A stretch of 64,000 nt of DNA. Source: Plazaster borealis. Its lineage: Eukaryota > Echinodermata > Asteroidea > Forcipulatida > Labidiasteridae. Positions 27,701 to 36,700 of this stretch are shown in pieces. The stretch covers positions 3,752,318 through 3,816,317 of the forward strand of contig CM037462.1 of the NCBI GenBank assembly GCA_021014325.1. Reading direction: 5' to 3'. A program made the translations under genes and the position numbers. The notes beneath the pieces were generated by a model. That model was not told where the DNA came from. It did no database searches and saw only the letters and a program-made list of their open reading frames with translations. Position 1 is the first letter of the stretch. Every line of letters begins with the position of its first letter.

Positions 27701-30700
27701 GGAGTTTGAGGTGAGCTACCAAAGAAATCCATGGCGCAGTTTGTCATGGCTGCTTTAACACAGAGCCGGAAGGTTCCTATAGGGGCTGCAGGGCTCAAAT
27801 TGTGTGGGAAAATCCACAAGACCCCAGGGCTTGATCAGAGAGGCTCAAAATTGTTACTGGACAAGAAAATTTGTTTTCAAGTCCAGAATCAAACTGAGAA
27901 AAAACTATCTGCACTCCCACCCAATTATTATTATTTTTGTTAACAAGCACTAAGAGAAGATTTGTCTTGGTTTGTCTTATGAGTAAGTATACTTTGATAC
28001 TCAACAGAATTGATGAAAGATTAAAAAAGCACAGAATCTCCGGACGTGTCCTGTCATGAGTTTACTGGCTCGGCCTGATGCAAAAAGTACGAACTTTGGG
28101 CCTGCAGATCAGTGTAAATTTCAAGCCTTGGGGGGCTTAGTAGACGTTAAACCTCATGCACCTTAATTTGGATAAATATTTGGGAAATTTTGTTTTCATT
28201 GTATATATTTAATTTCAGCTTCCAAACTGCTATACTACAGACTCAAGGCAAGGAACATAAATGTTTTATGTTTTTTTTTATGTGGCAGTCAGATGGTCTG
28301 GCTGTCTACCTGATCCATTTCATATCGGCCCAAGTTCTGGACTGTGTATTTGACAGGGCCTATTAAATCAGTCCTGTGCATTTGTATTGGTTACAAGACA
28401 CCACATGACCTTAAAATGACCTTTGTGAATGTTTAGGTTGTGATCAAATTAAAGTTTTGAACTTGTGTGTGTCTTGACTGCAGTCAGTTTCTAGATATTG
28501 TATTTGCAATTTCTAAAAAAAGTAGTACATGTAATTATTTTATACTTTAAATGCATGGCATTGCATGTATTTAATGCATGGCACTGCTAGGCTTAATACA
28601 TCTGCTCTAGACTTGGGTCATGGGTTCAAATCCCACCCAAGTTTCCTGTGGTTGTTTTGCTTATCACACATCATTGTAAAGGGTAAAACCACAATATCGT
28701 TTTGTAAACCCTGTTATTATTGATGGACGAGGTTGTCTATTGTTTATATGTGTGTTATGGACTAATTATCTTGCTTTTTATATAAATATGAATTCACAAT
28801 AATTATTTGTGTCATTAAGTAAATGTAATTATCTAAATTCAGTGCTTTAACCAGACACTCAACCATAATCGCTTCTCATCAACCAGATGTAAATGGGCAC
28901 CTGTGAGGGTAGAGATTGTTGATGTGAATGATTTAGCAACCTGTGCACGAATTTGGCTGGTAGTGCTGCATACTCCTAAGGAGTTGAGATGGTTTCAGGA
29001 ATGCTTAAGGCCCAATAAACAGGGGTAGTTATAGTGTAAGGCGCTGTCGATGCAATATTTAAAAAGTGCCTAATAAATGCCCTTTATTATTATTCATCAG
29101 AGCCTTGAAAAGGAGGCCAGCAGTTTAACCTCGTCAGACCAGTGCAGAGGGGGTCGGGAACCAGACAACGTTGATAAAAACCGGTTCCCAGACATAGTAC
29201 CTGGTATGTATTTGTGGGGTGTACACATTTCAAATTATGTTTTTACTAAGTGTTGTTTTAAGCTTTGCATGGTGTGGACACTTAAGAGGTAACTAAAATC
29301 AACAGTAAACTTGCGGGTACAACCATGTGTAAAAACTCTTTTGTGGGAGTGGCTCTGAAAAGAGCCGGTGGGGTCTCGACGTTTCGTTCTTGACGAGGTA
29401 TACTGTTTGAAACGTCGAGACCCCACCGACTCTTTTCAGAGCCAACACTCCCACAAAAGAGTTTTTACACATGGTTGTACCAGCAAGTTTACTATTTATT
29501 TGAGTTACCTCTTATGTTTTTACTGTTTGTGCAGAATTTTTTTTTTTCAGTGTTTGTCCTGGCCACATTTTTTAGTCTGAATCAACATTTTTGTTTTGCT
29601 ACTTTAGTGGACCGATTAAGACCACGATTGATGACCGCTGGTGATGCTGGAAGTACTGACTACATCAACGCTTCTTTCCTAAATGTAAGTCACAGTATTT
29701 TATGAAGAACTCATCACCCCCCCCCAAAAAAAAAAACGGCAAATTTCCTCCATACATCTCCGTTCATCTTCCACAGCACACCTGCAACTAGATCCTGGTC
29801 CCCGTACCCATACTCGCAACGGTAAACGAGCCTTCTCCGTTTGTGCCCCCAAACTTTGGAACAATCTTCCCCCTCGTCATAAGTGGTTCTCCTGCTCTGA
29901 ACACTTTCAAAAATAGATGGAAAACATACATATTTATTTCAACTTCATGATTGTTCTTTCTTTTCATGCTTATTAAGCTATTTTTTAGTTTTTGTAATTA
30001 TTTGTAAAGCGCTTAGAAACACTGCGTATGAAGCGCTATATTAATGTTGATTATCAATATTTTGTAAAATGAACAAAGTTACAGGCAGGTTGCACATTAT
30101 TTTCTAGCCCGCTGAGTTATACCTCAGAGGCAAGTGTATGACTAGTATCCATTTATGTGGTGTGTCGTGGCCGAGCGGATAAGAACACCGAACTCAAGCT
30201 CTGGTGTTTCTGATCAGCAGAGTGTGGGTTCGAATCCCAGTCGTGACACTTGTGTCCTTAAGCAAGACACTTAACCACATGCTTCGTCCTTCGGATGGGA
30301 CGTTAAGCCGTAGGTCCCGTGTGTTGTGTAATGCACGTAAAAGAACCCAGTGCACTTATCGAAAAGAGAAGGGGTTCGCCCCGGTGTTCCTGGTTTGATC
30401 GGCAGCATATTGCGCCACAGCACCTTGTAAACCATTACATGGTGCTATGTAAAAGGACTTGGTCTCATATTTCAAAAACGTACTTCCACAATACCTTGCA
30501 GGAAAATAATGAACGTTAAAGCGCCTTGAGCGTCACTGAGTGACGGATATGTGCGCTATATAAGAAGCCACTATTATTATTATTATTATTATTATTATCC
30601 AGCAACACTCAGTTTTTGATACCTCACCATTCAACGCCTCAAAACCTACATTAGAATAATTTTGTTGTGCTTTTTATTTCCATTTTTGTGTGCCTATCAG

Positions 30701-33700
30701 CAGCTCTATGAAATCGGGGCCCCGGGAAATTTTAAGCTTGACATTTGTTGCCTGGGGGAAAATCACTGAGTGACTCTTTTATTCTTTTGACTGCAGAGTT
30801 ACAGTGCTAAGAGCGGATTCATAACGACCCAGATGCCGCTGCCTCAAACAGTTGGTGACTTATGGAGAATGGCTTATGACTACAACGCTACCTGTATCGT
30901 CATGCTCAACAGCATGGATGACAAGGTAGATGCGATTTGTATCTCAAACTCAAGAGATGACTCAAGACATCATTTGAGTGACAGTAACTCACTCTGTTTG
31001 TGACTCAACTTTAGTCTCAAATTAGTTAACCCATACCCGCCTGACTGGTCACATTGCATGAACACAGACTGATCTTGCTAACCCTTTGCTCTGCTTAGTT
31101 AAAAAATAATTTTTTTTTTAAGAGATTGCCTATCATCACAAGGCCGGAAGGCCATTTCAAAGTGAGGACTACACTTAACTTCCTAACTTTTTACAAAGCA
31201 ATTATGGTTAAGTGCCTTGCTCAAGGGCACAAGTGTCATGACCGGGATTCGAACCGACACTCTGCTGCTGACAACACCAGAGCTTGGGTCCGGTGAACTA
31301 GACTGCTTGGCCATGACACCGAACTGCATCACAATAAATAAATGACCTTGTTTACTGCCTTGGAAATGGACACATTCCAACAAAACTGTCTACTGTAAGA
31401 AAGAGTATATCATGTGCTTTTTCTAGCATTGATGCATCTCTCAACCTAGGGACAGAGGTCAATTCTTATATTTCGATAATTACCAAAAAGAAACCTGTTC
31501 TTTGTCTTGATTTAAAAAAAAAACACATTTTGGTGTTTTGTGACTTGACATTAAATGGCAAGTACATCATTTGTTTATCGGAAGAAAAAGTTTATTGTCT
31601 TCCACAACTCGTTAAAAAAAACCCCACACAATCAAACCAACCTGTGAAAATTGCATCAAATTTAGGTTGGCAACTTTTCCAGGAAAAGCCCCCAAAATGG
31701 TTTATATTTTGTCAGGTTTTTGTTTCCACGCTCATATATTGGATGCATATTTGGATTTCATGCTTATTAACAGTAATTTTCTCAAGTCAACGCAATTCAC
31801 TATTATGACGCAATTCTTTGTGCAAGTCAAAAATGTATTTTTTTTGAGAAAAAAAGGTCTATTGCAGTTCCTTGAAGATATTTGATGAAATAATTAGAGC
31901 TACTTTTTAATCAAATTTTTGCTTATTTTGTCTTTCAGACATTTGCCAGCTATTTGCCAACCGGGGATGAGCCCGCTACAGTTGGTCCTCTGAGCGTCAC
32001 CTTAGAATCTACCGACCATTTGGAGAACGGCATCACAATGCGCAATTTGAAACTGACCAATCAGAAGACGGAGGTAGAGATTCAAATTATTTTGCAGAGG
32101 CAGGGTAGTTATTTGTAAGGGACGATATATGGGCAATCCATTAAGGTCTATTTAATACATCATTGGCTTGATTTAACTAAGCACTCGGAGTGATTTGTAT
32201 TGTGACATCACACTTCGTACACGTATCAATCGTGGCTATGTACATTCAAGCCCTGTAGCACTACTGACTGTGAGACGTATTTATGAAAAACTTATCAACT
32301 ACATACCAAAACGGAGTGAGTGTTAAGCAAAAGAAATATTTGCACAAGGAATAAGCATATGTGAGAGTATTCATAATGAAATTTATAGTTAACCCTTTAG
32401 AGACCATAGCGGCCACAAGCGGCTTGTACCAACATGCCAAGAGCGGTCGCAAACGGCCGCAATAATTGACCAACTTTTGCTCAAACAAGAGGGTCAAAGA
32501 AAAGGTATTTGACCAAATTGACCAAATTGACATTTTCCAATGTTTCCCATGTAAACATAGAATGCACAACTCTAAAACAAAACCATGTATTTCTGTTACT
32601 TACAATTTTCCTGAAAATAACGGTGCAAAAAAACACCAAGATTAGCAATGTTTGGGCGTATAGTGATGATTATACAGAAATGAGTGGTCTCTAACAGGTT
32701 AAAGGAACATTACTGAATTGTTTTTTGCTAACTGGCAGTGTAAGCACTTTATATAATCCACCATATACATAAACTGACAAACCTGTAGAAGTTTGAGATC
32801 GATCGGCCATCTGGGTCACGAGAAAATAGTGAAAAACCGATTACACATTTGCATGTGTTATACAATGCATGAATAAAGCAATAAACTCCAATGGGAAACT
32901 AGTTTTATTTATTTCTCATCAAATATGGCATTTCAGACAGAAATATTTTTAGGGATGTCTTCTACTATCATCATTAGACTGTGTAAGTTTTATGTAAATC
33001 TGTGATCATAAAGAAAATTTTAATTACCAGTTCTGTAACGTTCCTTTAAGGAACAAAATAAGAATAGTGAATATTATATTTGGCTTTACCCTTACACTGA
33101 TGTGTAATTAAGATTTGTGTTAAACTATTCACTTATTGTACAAATTGAAACCACTTCTAGGAGTTCCGTAAGATTCGTCATCTGCAACTCTCTGATTGGC
33201 GTGATGTGGGCGGGGTACCGGCCTCTCCTAAATCAGCACTACAAGTTGTGACCGCAGTGCACCAGTGGCAGAAGGACCGTGGAAATGAAGACCGGATTAT
33301 TATTCACTGCATGTGAGTGGACATCAACGCTTGGGTTCTTGCTCCAGCAGTAATTTTGAAAACATACGATTCCATTCAATTCAATTAATCTTTATTATAT
33401 CCCAAAAAGAGTAATTAAAATGCTCGCATACAGTACAAACTTTGAAAAATTTAAAACATTTAAAAACAGTTCAAGGCCTACACTTTCGATACAGGACTTG
33501 AAAACCTCCGATGGCCTGCGGGTACTGCAGCCAGTAGACCGAGTTAATTACTCGTTCAGTTTTCAGCAAAAACAGGTGAAACCCTTCAAGTTCTATCCTC
33601 AGATAGGCCCGATTGACATGGTCTATGACCCTTTAGGCTGTGTGACTCACGGACTCGGAATCTCCATTTAGAAAACGCTTTTGCCAAACTATCTGTACAA

Positions 33701-36700
33701 CATATATTAAAACACTTTTGCCAAACTATCTGTACAACATATATTTGGTTTGCAGTAACACCATGTGTATGTCTACTTGCTAGGTAGATTTTGTTCTTTG
33801 AGAACTTGTCTTGCTTTTAATTCTACTGCCGCAGAGTAGAATATTTGGGAGACTTCTCAGTTCTGAAAAGAACTGTCCTGCTTATTAACTACTACTTGGG
33901 TGGGAGGTAGGAAATCGGGCGGGACTACTACTTTCGCTATGTAGATCGGAGGGGGACTTCTCGTTAAAAGGGGTGGGGCATCGCAGGGTTTAAAACAGGC
34001 GGATGATCTCTATGCCGGAGCCCAAGCGTAAGCCATGGTTTTAAAAAATGGCCATCAGTAATCTACTGTGAATAATTAAACAAATCCCAACACTTGTTCA
34101 TCTAGGATGATCAAGAAGTTCAAGGGCAAGGTATTTGGTTTCAGGCATGATGTTTGGCCCTTAGGGAAAAAGTAGCAACATTTTACTGAGTACAAGGGCT
34201 GGCTTTACATGTAGGTACATATGATAAAGGCTTTAAAGGCATTGTACACGTTTGGTAATGCTTTGGGTAGTATAATGCATTTTGAGAGACTTTTTACTTC
34301 GAAGGACTGCGGTTATGGAAAAATATATCACTTTTTATCCCCAAAATGTTTTGAATATTGAGAAGCGTTACGGTAACGCTTCTCAGAGTTTGTATTCCAA
34401 TGCAGATTATTTTTTCCTGCGTGGACATAACCGCTCCAGATTTTCGACAATATCTCAAAAACGCTTCCACCTTTTGAAATGAAATTTTCACAGGTTAGTT
34501 TTATGGTATATATCTACAACTATATAGGATTGAAACAAACAATAGGCTCCATTTATTAAACGTGTACGATGCCTTTAATAGACTTTGAAGGCTATTTAAA
34601 AAAAAAAAAATCAGAATCTTCTGAAGGCAAAGCATTGGAAATCAGAAAAATAGGAAGAATATCGTGCCAGTGGTTTGGTGTTTTGCTATTTCAGCGAACC
34701 CTATTTAACACTGTACCATTGGGGTAGGGGAGATTTCACTGCAATGTTTGAGCTTCTGTTTTGCATCTTTGAAGGACAATTTTGAACAGTGATGACTTTA
34801 AGTACTGTTTGAAGCTTTGCATGGTGTGGAGAAATGAGAAGAAGCTATAAATAAATAGTAAACTTGCGGGTACAACCATGTGTAAATCTCATGAGAGTGA
34901 GTGTTGGCTCTGAAAAGAGCCTGTTTGGTCTCGACGTTTCGAACAGTATACTCTGCTCGTCTTCAGGAGAAACGAGCCTGAAGACGAGCAGAGTATACTG
35001 TTCGAAACGTCGAGACCAAACCGGCTCTTTTCAGAGCCAATACTCACTCTCAAGAGATTTACACATGGTTGTACCCGCAAGTTTACTATTTATTTATAGT
35101 TTCTTCTTATTAGTGATGACTTTATTTTAAGGGGAAAAACATTGAAAATTCCATTCTGAATTTTGCACATAAAATCTGCAAATTAAATTTCCCAGAACTA
35201 CAAAATGTTCTTGGTTTACTTTCATGATTGAAACTTCAAATACTGATAACAATGTTTTTGTTTGCAATCTGGCAGTGATGGAGTCCGAGCCAGTGGTACT
35301 TTCTGCGCTCTGCTGAACATCATGGCTAAGCTGAACGACAGAAACGTTGCGGACGTGTACAGAGCAGTCATGAAGATTAAAGGCACCCGAGCAGGGATGG
35401 TACCCTCACTGGTAAGTCAACTCACTTTTTAATGTTTAATTTTAAAGGCACTGAACACAATTGGTAATTGTCAAAGACCAGTGTTCTCACTTGGTGTATC
35501 CCAACATATGCATAAAATAACAAGCCTGTGAAAATTTGGCTCAATTGGTCATCGAAAGAAGTTGCAAGAAAATGATGAAAGAAAAAACACCCTTGTTGTA
35601 CAAATTTGTGTGCTTTCAGATTATTTCAGTGAGAAATTACCTCTTTCTCAAAAACTACGTTACTTCAGAGGGAGTCGTTTCTCACAATGTTTTATACTAT
35701 CAACAGCTCTCTGTTGCTCGTTACCAAGTCAGTTTTTTTGCTAATATATATTTTGAGTAATTACCAAACGTGTACAGTGCCTTTAAACTTGGATTCAGGG
35801 ACCTGATGAAAACATAAAAAAGATGAAAAGCGACCGGTAGCAAAAGCTAGAATCAAGTTGCATAAAAGAACTACAAAAAGAAGGATCAATAGAATAATTC
35901 TATGAAACGGTGAAAAACTAGGGATATGAAGCTGGTGGTCATGGAGTCCTGAAACCTACTGGTAATGGACGAGAGCCCTTTCGTCTGACTAGGCGTGCTG
36001 TTCACCCAGGCCCCGTAGGCTGTCAATTCGCAGGTCACCATCTCCTAGTCGGACACTAAACTAACCTATACACTACACCATAACCACTAAAAGAAATAGT
36101 AACCTAAAATAGAACGTAGAAAGTTAAGACATTTGATCCAAGAGGAAGGTGTTCACTTTTCTCTTGAAGACACTCTATTTCTGCTCAAACCAATGATTGC
36201 AATTGGTAAAGATCAACAAATTACTTGATGATTTTTTGTATCTAACAGCTAATTTATTATGAACTTTATGCCTTGGTTAAATGACTCAAGAAATATATCT
36301 GCCGAAACTACAACAACTTACAAAACAAAAGTGCCCCAATTTCCATTGTGATAGTTTAATTTGCTGAATTCCATGAGCTTGTGTACAGCCGCACACACCA
36401 CATGGCGAACCTGTGAAAATCGCATCAAATTTAGGAGGTCACTGGATTATGTTTTACGTTCGTCAAGGATTTTATGCACAATCAGTGCAGTGTGGCCGTG
36501 CTGTCTAGTGCACCGGACTGAAGTACGTGTGTTTATCATTTTCACTACCTTATGGAGACCGAAGACAATAGGAACAAAAGCTCTCCAAAGGAGAATTCTG
36601 TAGAGAGGGATGTTCCACAAGGAATGTTGTGTACAAAGTTAATGGGAGGATGTTAAGTACAGGGACAAAGGAAAGAACATAGTTTGAGTTTTACATATAA

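Noticed and set aside
30160..30250. tRNA-Leu gene
   Set aside because: Has A and B boxes and a CAA-like loop, but stems are imperfect and it continues into a SINE body and TTA tail; several such heads occur.
33420..33671. 83-residue open frame in RPTP intron 23
   Set aside because: No domain recognised, and the joined RPTP exons do not need it; probably chance or repeat-derived.
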